From JAIPAN01 sp040403555 (GTDB lineage Bacteria; Bacteroidota; Bacteroidia; Sphingobacteriales; Sphingobacteriaceae): DNA of 64,000 bases. Location: positions 372,001 to 436,000 of the forward strand of contig JBBAKN010000001.1 in the NCBI GenBank assembly GCA_040403555.1, in the 5' to 3' direction. The position numbers and the translations under genes are program-made. Positions 44,401-55,385 of this stretch are shown piece by piece; positions within the stretch are counted from its first letter, which is position 1, and every line of letters begins with the position of its first letter. Under the pieces are notes generated by a model. The model saw only the letters and a program-made list of their open reading frames with translations, was not told the origin of the DNA and made no database searches.

Positions 44401-47400
44401 TGGGCTTAACTGTAATTTTATACGTAGCATTTGCTCCATCGCAAGAAGCGCCCCCATAATTGTATACCGGCACTACGCTAACAGTTGCTTGCAATTCGGT
44501 GGTGCCAGGATTATTGGCACTAATTGCAGGCAAGGAAGCACCCGAACCGTTGCTTACACTTACACCACTTCCGGAAATTGTCCAACGATAGGTAATGGTA
44601 GCTCCTGCCGGGATGTTCGTAGCATTAGTACCAGGCGTAAAGGCCGGAATGGTGGTGCCGGTACACACTACTTGATCAGCAATTGGGTTTATTATAACGC
44701 TTGGCAATACCCTAATTTTAAATGTTCCCGGATCACCATCGCAGGCTACCGAATTGGCTGTATAGGTTGGAATTACTGAAATAATACCCTCAATTGGCTC
44801 CGTTAATGTATTGGCACTGGTAAAGGTTGGCAAATTACCATTTCCACCAGCTGCTAAACCAATGGCAGTATTACTATTTGTCCATCTATAGGTGGTATTG
44901 CTACCCGGATTGCTTGTAAAGGCAGCAGAATTCACCGTTGAATTCGCACAATATGCTTTATCTGATAAACCTGTCATTGCTGGCTTCGGATTTACCGTTA
45001 CCATTACGGGAGTAGAGAATACTAAACAAGTTCCACTGCTTACCACTCTTCTAAAATAGGTGGTGCTGGTTAAATTACCTGGCTGATAGTTTTGGGCATT
45101 TGCGCCTACAATATCTGTAAATCCAGAAGCGGCACTCAATGAACTTTGCCATTGATAGGTATAGGAGCCATCGCCACCAGCAGGAGCATTGCCCGATACT
45201 AGCGTAGGGGCTGTGTTGTAACAAATCGTTTGAATGCCTGTAATTGTATTGGTTAAGGCTGGTAATACCGTAATGGTTATTTCATTACTTATAGAGCTAC
45301 ATTCGTAAGAACTAACTACTCTAAGAAGCGTAATGGTTGCACTGGTAGTATAGTTTGACAAATCTTTCGTGCTTACACCTAAATTATCCCAAGTACCCGA
45401 AGCATTTTTGTACTGCCACGTATAATTGTATACGCTAGGGAAACCGACTGCACTACCTCCCGTTGGCAAGCTACCTGTTATGGTAATTAACTGACCAGCA
45501 CAAGGAGCTGGAGCACTATAGGATATGGTATTATTCGCCAAAGGTGTAAGATTGGTTACGATTACTGTCGAGGTGCTTGAACAAGCTGTGTTGGAAATCG
45601 TCCAGCGAAGGGTGGCAGATTGACCAGCGGGCACACCACTAATAGCCAAAGCAGGAGTAGTTAAATTTGCTGGCAACGTAACCGTTCCTGAAACCAGAGA
45701 CCATAGCCCCGTTTCATTTGAAGCTGGTGTATTGGCTAATAAACTGAAGGCATCGTTATTGCAATTTCGTTGTGCGACACCTGCGTTTGAAACAGTGGTC
45801 GCTGGTTCATTAATCAAAACCACATCGTCGTATGAATCTATACAAGGGCCATTTGCAATGGTCCAACGCAGTGTAACACTTTTACCCACTTGCAAGCCGG
45901 TAACACCACTAGTTGAGCTAGCTGGCGTAGTAATTACTGCACCATTGGCTAGTCCTAATATGGTCCAGATACCCGTTCCTATAGCTGCTGTATTTCCGTT
46001 AAGCGTAAACGAACCGGTTTGGCATTTTGCTTGGTCGGTACCAGCATTGGCCACTGTAGGTGGTGCTTTCACAATCAGGCTAAAGGTTTGTGTGGTAGAT
46101 TCACAGCCGTTGGCGTTTCTTACTTTAATTATAAAACTATAGGTAGACTGTGGCACGCCGGCAGGAATACTTACTACGATTGGCGATCCAGAGAAATCTG
46201 CATCACTTACCGGTACAAAACCAGGCATTGCTTGTGCACCTGCTACCAAACTATATTTAGTTGGAGTATTTTGGGCATTTGAAAAAGGAATCTCAAAACT
46301 CGTTGCCGTATTACAAATAGTAGGAATAGTACCTAAAGTAATCGCTGGAAGTGGATTTACCGTAATGGTAATAGGATCGCTAATATTGGAGCAAGTAGCT
46401 AAATCTGGAGAATATACTTTTCTACGGTAATCGGTAGTCACAGTAATGGCAGGTGGCTGATAGGTAGCTAAATTAGCCGTGCCCAGAGCAGTTGACCACG
46501 CCGTGTTTCCTACTTTTTGCTCCCAAACGTATACAAATGTTCCATCTCCACCGCCCAAGTTTGTTGCAGGGGCTTGACCCAAAGCTGCTGGAGTTTGGCC
46601 AATACATATAGCCTGATTAGCTCCAATAGTATTACCAGTTACAGAAGGGATTACAGTTACCGTTAAGGTAAATGTAGTACCTGGGCAACCTTGCGGACTT
46701 TTAGGAGTAAGTTGATAAACTACCGTTTGAGGAGTATTTCCTGAATTTACCAAGATATCGTTTATGGGATTGGTGGTAAAACTCAACTGATCTGCATATC
46801 CGGTTATATTGGCCCCATGGCTTAAAACCGTCCAAGTAAACAAACTATTACTAATGGTACTGCTAGGTATAAAATTTACTGAGATCCCTGTACAGCGTTT
46901 AATACTGGAGTTGGGAGCTGTATTGGTAGCCGTATAGGTTACTTTTATTAGTTTATCTACAGGAGAAGAACAGGTTGCCGGCACGGGTGCTGGGTATGTT
47001 ACCCGTAATGTAAAAGTAAGTTGCTTATCGTCATCGGCCGGTACCGGAGTATAGGTAGCAGTTGGATCGGTAAGGTTTAAGGGGCCGTTGGCCAATGTTC
47101 CACCGGCATTTGCAGATTTTAACCATTGATAGCTATATCCGGCAGGCCCACTAATAGTTCCAGATAAATTAATAATAGAGTTGGTACATACCGCAATATC
47201 TACTAAACTTCCATTTGCCTTAATAACAGACAAAATTGGCTGGTTAAACGTAATGGTCTGTGATTTTGTATCGGTACCGCAACCATTGCTATACGCTACC
47301 TGAACAGTATACGTACCATAGGATTTGAACAATACACTTGGGTTGGCCGATGTATTGGAGGTGCCTCCTAAAAACTCAAAACTACCCCCAGTAATGGTCC

Positions 47401-49183
47401 ATAAATAACTTACATCGATATTGGGTGCAAAATTAGGGTCGTATGTATGTAAGTTGAAGTTTACCTGTTTCGGAATGGTATCGCAATACGCAGAGGTGTA
47501 TACAAAATTGTTGATACTTGGTGTACCTACCACCGTAATATTCTTAGTAATAGTAATACCCGTAGGCGAACAGCTGTTTTTTACACGTAAGGTTAAGCTA
47601 TAATTACCCGGGTTGGTTATACTGAATTTTGGTTCTACACTAGTTTCACTACTGCCATTTAAGAAAATGGCATTGTTTACATAAAAACCTGAAACATTGG
47701 TAGTGGTATTTACTAAAGTCCACTCATATAAAGCGGCACTACATCCAATTAAAGTACTCGATTGATTTTTTGTAGTAATAGTTAATGGCGCACAGCCTTT
47801 TATGCTATTTACCAAGGTGCCCGCTTGATCAAACTTAAATTCAGGTACCGGCACTTCTTCAATACATATGCTAACAGTAACAAAGCCTGGGGGACAAGGC
47901 AGGGCTAAGCTTGGATTGTTCTGGTTTGGATCTATGGGAACCAACGTGATTTGGTGTACGCCTGCCGTAATAAAGGTGTAAACCAAATTTGTATTGACAT
48001 TTACATTCGTAAGTTTTTTTACACCATCTACATACCAATCGTAAAATAGACTATTTGCTAAACAAATAGGCTGATTTTGATTGCCATACGTGCCTAAGGT
48101 AGATTTATTTATAAAGGTTACCGAAGAGCCCTTACAAGCCACCCCTGGACCTTGCAGGGCTGTGGTAGGTATTTCAAATACCCGAGCAATATTAATGGTG
48201 GGCACACCTGTTGGGCAAAGTGTATTTATAGCTCTAGTTTGTATACCAAAACTATTGTAATAAGTGGTTCCGTTAGATTGTACACTCTGGTTACACGAAG
48301 AAATGGAGTATTTATGAATTAGATTTCCACCTAAAGCAATAATTTGTTGAAGGGTGTAGGTATTAATGGTGCCATCAGACCAATTAATTTCATAGGTACA
48401 ACCTGGGTAATTTTTATAAATATCTGCACCTGCATCTACATTAACCCTAAATGTTAATCCTCCTGAGTTCGGATCATTCGGGTCTACACAAATAGGACTG
48501 GTGTATGTGGATTGGAAAGGATTGATATTATCCGTATTAATGATAGCACAAGAACGGGTACCTAATACCCCATTAACCTGGGAGGTAACGGTAACGGTAT
48601 AATAGTTTTTTTTGAAAGGACTATTCAAAAAGCCTCCTAAAAGTATCTCACCGGTGTACTCATTTTTAAGCACAATACTTGTTGAATCTGCAAAAGGAGT
48701 ACTTTTAGGCTCTAAAACAGCATTTGCTGTACTAGCGGCACATCGGCCAAAAATTTCATTCGTTCTAAGCTCTGTAAGGCTAGCAGAGGTAATTTTGGCT
48801 ACCACGGCCTGAACACCGTTGATAGAAAAAACAGGTGTAGTAACAGGCGTTACGCCTGCGGTAGTGGCCCGAACCTGAATTTTATAATTAGAGCCGGCAG
48901 GTGTACCGGCAGGGATTGTACCATTCACAAAAGTGGTAAAGAACCCTTGAAACTCCCCTATTTTTTGTGCAGCAACAAAACTGCCGTTCACATCTGAAAG
49001 CCAAATCTCAAATGTTTGATTAATGGAAAAAATACCCGTAGTACTAATAGGAACTGTAATACTACTACCCTTACCATAATTTCCGGCGTTAAAACTTGAA
49101 CTCACTTGCATAGTTTGGCCATAGCCATTTATACCAAGCAGCATAAAACCTATAAGAAAGAGAGAATATAGGTAGCGTTTCAT
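41409..49183 (-). CDS. giant secreted multi-domain adhesin (SprB-like), N-terminal part
   Basis: About 2590 residues before the gap. I start at MKRYLYSLFLIGFMLLGINGYGQ (signal peptide), not 13 codons upstream. After a unique N-terminal region come PKD domains, then a mosaic of Ig-like modules. Type A modules have the pattern AGxDQxxC...NxPxxGxGxW and occur at least six times. Type B modules (NTIxxxQxxC...YxYxWQ...YRRxVxSxxC) also occur at least six times. There are two PKD-like modules with YRWT...GDPGTF-type ends and two modules ending YFRVKVIS/YRAHLKSG. PKD modules return before the gap. With the 3' part the protein would be about 3100 residues, a cell-surface adhesin probably exported by type IX secretion. 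Ligand unknown. Confidence 0.88.
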
Positions 49184-49364
49184 GAGGTTAGTTAGTAATT
49201 GAAACAGGAAAACCCATAACAATTATTATTTCAAGTAAATATATAAACATATTATTAATAATTATAAATAAAAATTAATTATAAGTTATAAAATTGCCTT
49301 ATCGATAGTAATTTAAACATTTTACTAGATAGCGTGAAATGATTAACAATTATTTAATTGGGCA

Positions 49365-49399
49365 TAAAAAAAACCACCCCGTTTGGGATGGCTTTTTTT
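49365..49399 (-). terminator. terminator after rpsJ
   Basis: On the minus strand GCCATCCC, loop AAAC, GGGGTGGT (one T-G wobble and one edge G-T), followed by T8. It ends the rpsL-rpsG-fusA-rpsJ unit. Confidence 0.85.
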
Positions 49400-49418
49400 A
49401 TTGGGTTAAACCAATTTA

Positions 49419-49724
49419 TCAGACTTTGATTTCTACTTCAACACCTGAGGGCAATTCTAATTTCATTAAGGCGTCAACCGTTTTAGAGTTAGAGCTATAA
49501 ATATCTAACAAACGTTTGTAAGCGCATAATTGGAACTGCTCACGTGCTTTTTTGTTCACGTGTGGTGAACGCAACACGGTGAAAATTCTTTTCTCAGTAG
49601 GCAATGGAATAGGTCCACTAACCACAGCACCCGTAGGTTTTACTGTTTTTACGATTTTTTCGGCTGATTTATCAACCAAGTTGTAATCGTACGATTTCAA
49701 TTTAATTCTGATTCTTTGGCTCAT
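49419..49724 (-). CDS. rpsJ: 30S ribosomal protein S10 / NusE
   Basis: A 30S head protein that also acts in antitermination with NusB; 101 residues. RIRIKLKSYDYNLVDKSAEK opens it, and GPIPLPTEKRIFTVLRSPHV is the signature. It lies 57 bases after fusA and is followed by a terminator. It is separated from rplC by the adhesin and PorP/SprF genes, about 10.8 kb. Confidence 0.98.
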   Translation of the reverse strand: MSQRIRIKLKSYDYNLVDKSAEKIVKTVKPTGAVVSGPIPLPTEKRIFTVLRSPHVNKKAREQFQLCAYKRLLDIYSSNSKTVDALMKLELPSGVEVEIKV

Positions 49725-49781
49725 ATTATTTTTGTTTAAACCCTACTAAGAGCTATTAGTTAGCAGAGTTGGTAAATTAAT

Positions 49782-51893
49782 TTATGCGTTTGCGGTTTTG
49801 CCTTTTGATTTAGCAATTACCTCATCTTGTACGTTTTTAGGAGCTGGTTCGTAGTGATCGAACTCCATGGTAGAGGTTGCACGACCTGAGGTGATGGTAC
49901 GTAACTGGGTTACATAACCAAACATTTCAGAAAGTGGCACGGTGGCTTTAATAACCTGTGCGCCTGCACGTGAATCCATACCTAAAAGCTGGCCACGACG
50001 ACGGTTCATATCACCAATAACGTCACCCATGTTTTCTTCAGGAGTTAATATCTCAATTTTCATGATTGGCTCCATTAATACCGGCTTACATTTTGGCAAT
50101 GCTTCACGGAAAGCAGAACGGGCACAAATCTCGAATGATAAAGCATCTGAATCGACTGCGTGGAAAGATCCGTCAATTAAACGAACTTTCATGCCTTGCA
50201 ATGGATATCCAGCTAAAACACCGTTTACCATCGCGGCAGCAAAGCCTTTTTCAACCGAAGGAATAAATTCACGTGGAATAGAACCACCCGAAATTTCGTT
50301 TACAAACTGTAAACCGCCTTTTTCGTAATCGGCATCAATTGGTGAAATAATAACTTGAATATCGGCAAATTTACCACGACCACCTGTTTGTTTCTTATAC
50401 GTTTCGCGGTGTTGTGACGTTCCGGTAATAGCCTCTTTGTAAGAAACCTGTGGAGCTCCTTGGTTTACTTCTACTTTAAACTCACGTTTCAAACGATCCA
50501 TGATAATATCTAAGTGAAGCTCACCCATACCTGAAATTACAGTCTGACCTGTTTCTTCATCTGTTTTTACATGGAATGTAGGATCTTCTTCAGATAATTT
50601 ACCTAAAGCCATACCTAATTTATCCATATCGGCCTGAGTTTTAGGCTCGATAGCTAAACCGATAACTGGTTCAGGGAAATTCATAGATTCTAACACGATT
50701 GGGTGTTTTTCATCGCAAAGAGTATCTCCAGTTTTAATATCTTTAAATCCAACTACCGCTGCAATATCTCCGGCTCCTACATTTGGAATTGGGTTTTGCT
50801 TGTTGGCATGCATTTGGAAGATACGAGAAATACGTTCTTTATTACCTGAGCGCATGTTATATACATACGATCCGGCTTCTAGGTTACCTGAGTAAACACG
50901 TATAAAACACAAACGACCTACAAACGGATCGGTTGCAATTTTAAATGCTAATGCTGCAAATGGTTCTTTTTCTGATGGCTGACGAACAATTTCTGCCATA
51001 GTATCCGGATGATGTCCAGTAATACCTTCTACATCCATTGGTGAAGGCAATAATTCCATCACATAATCTAACATGGTTTGTACACCTTTGTTTTTGAAAG
51101 ATGAACCACAAACCATAGGAACAATTTTAGCATCTAAAACAGCCTGACGTAAAGCGTCTAAAACTTCACGTTCTGTAATCGTTTCAGGAGCATCGAAGAA
51201 TTTCTCCATCAAGCTCTCATCGTATTCAGCTACAGATTCTAGTAATTTTTCTCTCCACTCGGTTGCTTCAGCAATCATATCCTCCGGAATTGGTACTTCG
51301 GTAAAGGTCATTCCTTTATCGTGCTCGTTCCAAACAATACCACGGAAGTTAATAAGATCGATAACACCTTTAAATCCTTCTTCAGCACCAATTGGCAACT
51401 GCAAAGGCACGGCGTTAGAACCTAACATGTCTTTAACTTGCTTTACTACTTTTAAAAAGTCGGCACCAGAACGATCCATTTTATTAACGAAACCGATACG
51501 GGCAACATTATAGTTGTTAGCTAAACGCCAGTTGGTTTCAGATTGAGGTTCAACACCATCAACCGCAGAGAATAAGAAAACCAAACCATCTAATACACGC
51601 AGTGAACGGTTTACCTCTACGGTAAAATCTACGTGACCTGGTGTATCGATAATGTTGATATGATAATCTTGACCTCTGTATTTCCAACCAACGGTTGTAG
51701 CAGCCGAAGTAATGGTAATACCACGCTCCTGCTCTTGTGCCATCCAATCCATGGTAGCTGCACCTTCATGCACTTCACCAATTTTATGACTTACACCAGC
51801 ATAATAAAGAATACGCTCGGTGGTTGTTGTTTTACCAGCATCAATGTGTGCGGCGATACCAATATTTCTGGTAAATTTTAAATCTCTTGACAT
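49782..51893 (-). CDS. fusA: elongation factor G
   Basis: The translocation GTPase; 703 residues. G-domain motifs are GIAAHIDAGKTTTTERILYY (P loop), RGITITSAATT (switch I), DTPGHVDF and NKMDRSGADF. Domains II-V follow with ISGMGELHLDIIMDRLKREF. It follows rpsG by 13 bases in the str operon. Confidence 0.99.
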   Translation of the reverse strand: MSRDLKFTRNIGIAAHIDAGKTTTTERILYYAGVSHKIGEVHEGAATMDWMAQEQERGITITSAATTVGWKYRGQDYHINIIDTPGHVDFTVEVNRSLRVLDGLVFLFSAVDGVEPQSETNWRLANNYNVARIGFVNKMDRSGADFLKVVKQVKDMLGSNAVPLQLPIGAEEGFKGVIDLINFRGIVWNEHDKGMTFTEVPIPEDMIAEATEWREKLLESVAEYDESLMEKFFDAPETITEREVLDALRQAVLDAKIVPMVCGSSFKNKGVQTMLDYVMELLPSPMDVEGITGHHPDTMAEIVRQPSEKEPFAALAFKIATDPFVGRLCFIRVYSGNLEAGSYVYNMRSGNKERISRIFQMHANKQNPIPNVGAGDIAAVVGFKDIKTGDTLCDEKHPIVLESMNFPEPVIGLAIEPKTQADMDKLGMALGKLSEEDPTFHVKTDEETGQTVISGMGELHLDIIMDRLKREFKVEVNQGAPQVSYKEAITGTSQHRETYKKQTGGRGKFADIQVIISPIDADYEKGGLQFVNEISGGSIPREFIPSVEKGFAAAMVNGVLAGYPLQGMKVRLIDGSFHAVDSDALSFEICARSAFREALPKCKPVLMEPIMKIEILTPEENMGDVIGDMNRRRGQLLGMDSRAGAQVIKATVPLSEMFGYVTQLRTITSGRATSTMEFDHYEPAPKNVQDEVIAKSKGKTANA

Positions 51894-51906
51894 CTTATCT
51901 TTCTAA

Positions 51907-52374
51907 TTAAAATCTAAAGTGAGAGAATGCTTTATTGGCTTCAGCCATTTTATGGGTGTCTTCTTTTTTCTTCACGGCAGCACCTTCACCTTTAGCAGCA
52001 GCAATAATTTCGCCGGCTAATTTTTCCATCATGGTTTTTTCACCACGTTTGCGTGAATAATTAATTAACCATTTCATTCCTAGAGCAATTTTACGATCTG
52101 GACGAACTTCGGTTGGTACTTGGAAGTTAGCGCCACCTACACGACGAGATTTAACCTCTACCATAGGCATTACGTTGTTTAGTGCCTTTTTCCAAGACTC
52201 TAATCCGTTTTCGCTCGTTTTTTGTTCTACTAATTCAACAGCATCGTAAAAAATTGCATATGCAATTGACTTTTTGCCATCATACATCATATTGTTTACA
52301 AACCTGGTTACCATTACGTCGTTAAACTTCGGATCAGGCAGGATAATTCGTTTTTTTGGTTTCGACTTTCTCAT
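51907..52374 (-). CDS. rpsG: 30S ribosomal protein S7
   Basis: A primary binder of the 16S 3' domain; 155 residues. MRKSKPKKRIILPDPKFNDV opens it, and the signatures RRVGGANFQVPTEVRPDRK and EDTHKMAEANKAFSHFRF are present. Standard str-operon order rpsL-rpsG-fusA. Confidence 0.99.
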   Translation of the reverse strand: MRKSKPKKRIILPDPKFNDVMVTRFVNNMMYDGKKSIAYAIFYDAVELVEQKTSENGLESWKKALNNVMPMVEVKSRRVGGANFQVPTEVRPDRKIALGMKWLINYSRKRGEKTMMEKLAGEIIAAAKGEGAAVKKKEDTHKMAEANKAFSHFRF

Positions 52375-52389
52375 GATTCTTTCCTCCGT

Positions 52390-52770
52390 TTATGCTTTAG
52401 CTTTAGGTTTCTTCGTTCCGTATTTAGAACGACGTTGATTACGTCCGTCTACACCAGAAGTATCCAATGCACCACGAATAATGTGGTAACGTACACCCGG
52501 TAAATCTTTCACACGTCCACCGCGAATTAACACGATTGAGTGTTCTTGCAAGTTGTGGCCTTCTCCAGGGATGTAAGCATTTACTTCTTTTCCGTTGGTT
52601 AAACGCACACGAGCTACTTTACGCATGGCTGAGTTTGGTTTTTTAGGGGTAGTAGTGTATACACGGGTACACACACCTCTTCGCTGTGGACAGCTGTCCA
52701 ACGCTGGGGATTTACTCTTATCCACCATAGCTACTCTACCTTTCCTAACTAATTGTTGAATGGTTGGCAT
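52390..52770 (-). CDS. rpsL: 30S ribosomal protein S12
   Basis: A decoding-centre protein of 126 residues. TTPKKPNSAMRKVARVRLTN and GGRVKDLPGVRYHIIRG show both lysines whose mutation gives streptomycin resistance in other bacteria in their usual form. First gene of the str operon, with a canonical promoter upstream. Confidence 0.99.
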   Translation of the reverse strand: MPTIQQLVRKGRVAMVDKSKSPALDSCPQRRGVCTRVYTTTPKKPNSAMRKVARVRLTNGKEVNAYIPGEGHNLQEHSIVLIRGGRVKDLPGVRYHIIRGALDTSGVDGRNQRRSKYGTKKPKAKA

Positions 52771-52817
52771 TTGTTGTTTTTAGTTTTAAAATTGTTTTAT
52801 CCTATTTTAAAGGACTG

Positions 52818-52848
52818 CAAAGGTAATGTTTCCCTTTTTGATTTTCAA
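52818..52848 (-). promoter_or_regulatory. promoter of the rpsL-rpsG-fusA-rpsJ operon
   Basis: On the minus strand TTG (52848-52846), 20 bases, then TACCTTTG (52825-52818), which fits TTTG-N19-TAnnTTTG. The predicted leader is about 40 bases. Confidence 0.8.
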
Positions 52849-52930
52849 GCATTTATTGAAAATAATTCGTTTATAAAATTTTGTAGGAATAGTCTTGCTT
52901 AACATAACCCGAATTCGGGGATTAGAGAAT

Positions 52931-52964
52931 AAAAAAGGGGAAGCTATATCGCTTCCCCTTTTTT
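52931..52964 (-). terminator. terminator downstream of the str promoter region / between rpsL and M1 peptidase
   Basis: AAAAAAGGGGAAGC, loop TATATC, then GCTTCCCCTTTTTT; symmetric, so it can work in both directions. It is placed downstream of the M1 peptidase gene, 20 bases after its stop, and isolates the rpsL promoter from it. Confidence 0.9.
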
Positions 52965-52983
52965 ATTGAAAAATGGAGGAAAA

Positions 52984-55317
52984 TTATTTTTTCTTTCCCT
53001 TTGCAGGAGCGGCTGGCGCCACAGCAGGTGCTGCTGCAACAACAGGACCACCCTCACGAGTAAATACGATTGGGTTACCCCCTTGGGTAATTGTAAATTC
53101 ACCTTTAGCAGTATTAAACTCTAAATCTATGCCAGCGGCTTCAAAAGAGAACTTATCTTTACCATTGGGCGTTAAAGGGAAAGCTGATTGACCAGTAGCT
53201 TGAGCTACTAGAACCCCATTTTCTACTTTAATATCAATTTTAATTGGCATGCTAGTAGTAGAATAGGTGCCCGCATATAGTTCATTGCTTACCGGGGCTG
53301 CTGCAGCAGTTTCTTGTGCCGTTGCTTTCCACACATCGTTTGTAGAATTGTGATCTGGCAATACGTGATCAGGATCGGAACTTACCGATTCTAACTCTTC
53401 GGTTGATGGATATTTAAAGGTCCATGAAGTATTGCGTTGCCAAATTTCTACAGGTAAGGTTATCCGAGATTTTTTACCGCTTTTTGTTTTGATTTCTAAA
53501 ATTACCGGCATTGGTAATTTTTCTAAATTTTCAACGGTGATAATAGCTCCGTTTTTCGGATCATTTTTATCGTATTTAACAGCGGTAACCGCTTGGTCTA
53601 GGCGCCAATTGTTTTGTACCCAGCCTCTCCAGAACCAGCTTAGGTTTTCACCCGATACGTTCTCGATAGTGCGGAAAAAATCATCGGGAGTTGGGTGTTT
53701 AAATGCCCAACGAGCTACATAGGTTCGTAAAGCCAAATCGAAACGCTCTTTGCCTAAAATTTGTTCGCGCAAGAGGGTTAAGCCCGAACCTGGTTTCATG
53801 TAGCATAATAAACCAATATTACGCTCTTTCATTGCATCTGGAGAAGTTAACATCGGCTCCAAAGCAGGGTTGGTTAATACATTTCCCATGCGGTGCATAT
53901 CCATTGGTTTTTCGGCATATTCGCCTTTATTAAAGGCATCTGTACTTAGTGTATTAATAAAGGTATTAAAACCTTCATCCATCCAACCGAACAAACGCTC
54001 GTTTGAACCCACAATCATGGGAAACCAGGTATGACCAAACTCGTGATCGGTTACGCCCCAAAGACTTCCTTTTGTATCTTTCCATCCGCAGAAAACAATA
54101 CCAGGGTATTCCATACCACCTTCGTTACCGGCTACGTTGGTAGCGGCTGGGTAAGGGAATTCGAACCATTGTTTTGAATAATGCTCAATTGCGGCTTTGG
54201 TATATTCGGTTGAACGACCCCAAGCATCAACACCAGCGCTTTCTATCGGATAAGCAGAAATAGCTAAGGTTTTCTTGCCACTAGGTACGTTAATTTTAGC
54301 CGCATCTACAATAAATGCAGCAGAAGAAGCCCATGAAAAATCACGTGAATTTCTGATTTTGAATTTCCACGTTAATTCTGTTTTACCAGCCGGACGAGAA
54401 GCAGGGCTAGTTAATTCTGCTTCGCCTCTAATGGTTACTGTTTTTTCGCTAGCAGCGGCTTCTGCCCAACGTTTTTGTTGCTCAGCAGTGTAAACTTCTT
54501 GTGGGTTGGTTAATTCGCCCGATGCTACTACTAAATGGGTAGCCGGAACGGTTAAAGCCACATCAAAATCTCCATATTCTAAATAAAACTCACTAGCACC
54601 TAAGTAGGGATCTACGTTCCATCCACGCACATCATCGTACACACACATACGTGGATACCACTGCGCAATAGTGAAAATTTTACCGTTTTTGGTATCTTGA
54701 ATACCCATACGATCGGAACCGTATAGAGGAGATACGAAGCTATAATCGATTTTTAATTTTACTTGACCGCCAGTAGCTTGTAGCGATTTTGGTAAGAAAA
54801 TTTGCAAACGCGTATCTATAATTTGATACTTTACCTCTGTTTGCGTGGTTTTAGCTTGTACGGTAGTTAATATTGATACCGATTTGATGCCATAGCCGCC
54901 ATCAATTTTTTCGCTACCAGCACCGTTACGGCTTCCGCTCATAGGGATTACTGCATTGCCACGAGAATCGGCTTTAAATAAATTCTGATCTAATTGCATC
55001 CATACGAAGCCCAATTGATCGGGGCTATTGTTGGTATAGGTTATTACCGCAGAACCAGTAATTTCATTAGCCTGCTCATTCAATTTGGCAGTTAATTGAT
55101 AATCGGCACGGTTTTGCCAATATTTTGAACCCGGTTGTCCGCTGGCCGAACGGTACTCATTTCCATTTTTTGTGTAAAAAATGGGAGCAAAAGCATCCTG
55201 ATAGCTATATTTAGATACCGGTGCTGACGTGCTTGCGCTTGGCGCTTGTTGTGCAAAGGCATTTACTCCTAGCAACAAGGCAAACGATACACTGATAAAG
55301 TGTTTGATTTTGTTCAT
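52984..55317 (-). CDS. M1 family zinc aminopeptidase (secreted)
   Basis: A 777-residue gluzincin with a signal peptide (cleavage after VNAFAQ), so probably periplasmic or outer-membrane associated. The zinc site is His425, Glu426 and His429 in DHEFGHTWFP, with the third ligand Glu in LFGWMDEGFNTF. The upstream NEGGMEYPGIVF replaces the GAMEN exopeptidase motif. A long N-terminal beta domain precedes it. A C-terminal beta domain and an Ala/Pro/Lys tail (VAPAAPAKGKKK) follow. It likely trims peptides for nutrition. It is the last gene before the terminator at 52931. Confidence 0.93.
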   Translation of the reverse strand: MNKIKHFISVSFALLLGVNAFAQQAPSASTSAPVSKYSYQDAFAPIFYTKNGNEYRSASGQPGSKYWQNRADYQLTAKLNEQANEITGSAVITYTNNSPDQLGFVWMQLDQNLFKADSRGNAVIPMSGSRNGAGSEKIDGGYGIKSVSILTTVQAKTTQTEVKYQIIDTRLQIFLPKSLQATGGQVKLKIDYSFVSPLYGSDRMGIQDTKNGKIFTIAQWYPRMCVYDDVRGWNVDPYLGASEFYLEYGDFDVALTVPATHLVVASGELTNPQEVYTAEQQKRWAEAAASEKTVTIRGEAELTSPASRPAGKTELTWKFKIRNSRDFSWASSAAFIVDAAKINVPSGKKTLAISAYPIESAGVDAWGRSTEYTKAAIEHYSKQWFEFPYPAATNVAGNEGGMEYPGIVFCGWKDTKGSLWGVTDHEFGHTWFPMIVGSNERLFGWMDEGFNTFINTLSTDAFNKGEYAEKPMDMHRMGNVLTNPALEPMLTSPDAMKERNIGLLCYMKPGSGLTLLREQILGKERFDLALRTYVARWAFKHPTPDDFFRTIENVSGENLSWFWRGWVQNNWRLDQAVTAVKYDKNDPKNGAIITVENLEKLPMPVILEIKTKSGKKSRITLPVEIWQRNTSWTFKYPSTEELESVSSDPDHVLPDHNSTNDVWKATAQETAAAAPVSNELYAGTYSTTSMPIKIDIKVENGVLVAQATGQSAFPLTPNGKDKFSFEAAGIDLEFNTAKGEFTITQGGNPIVFTREGGPVVAAAPAVAPAAPAKGKKK

Positions 55318-55385
55318 TATGAGATTGATTTTAGGGTTGAAAATTAATAAAAATGATTGTTAAATACGTAAACGGATTATAATTG

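Noticed and set aside
42834..46282. Several plus-strand ORFs of 90-145 codons across the adhesin
   Set aside because: They are antisense shadows with no signal peptide, motif or credible start context; the minus frame is clearly coding.
52390..52770. Streptomycin-resistance mutation in rpsL
   Set aside because: Both key lysine positions (in TTPKKPNSA and GGRVKDLPG) are the usual wild-type residues.
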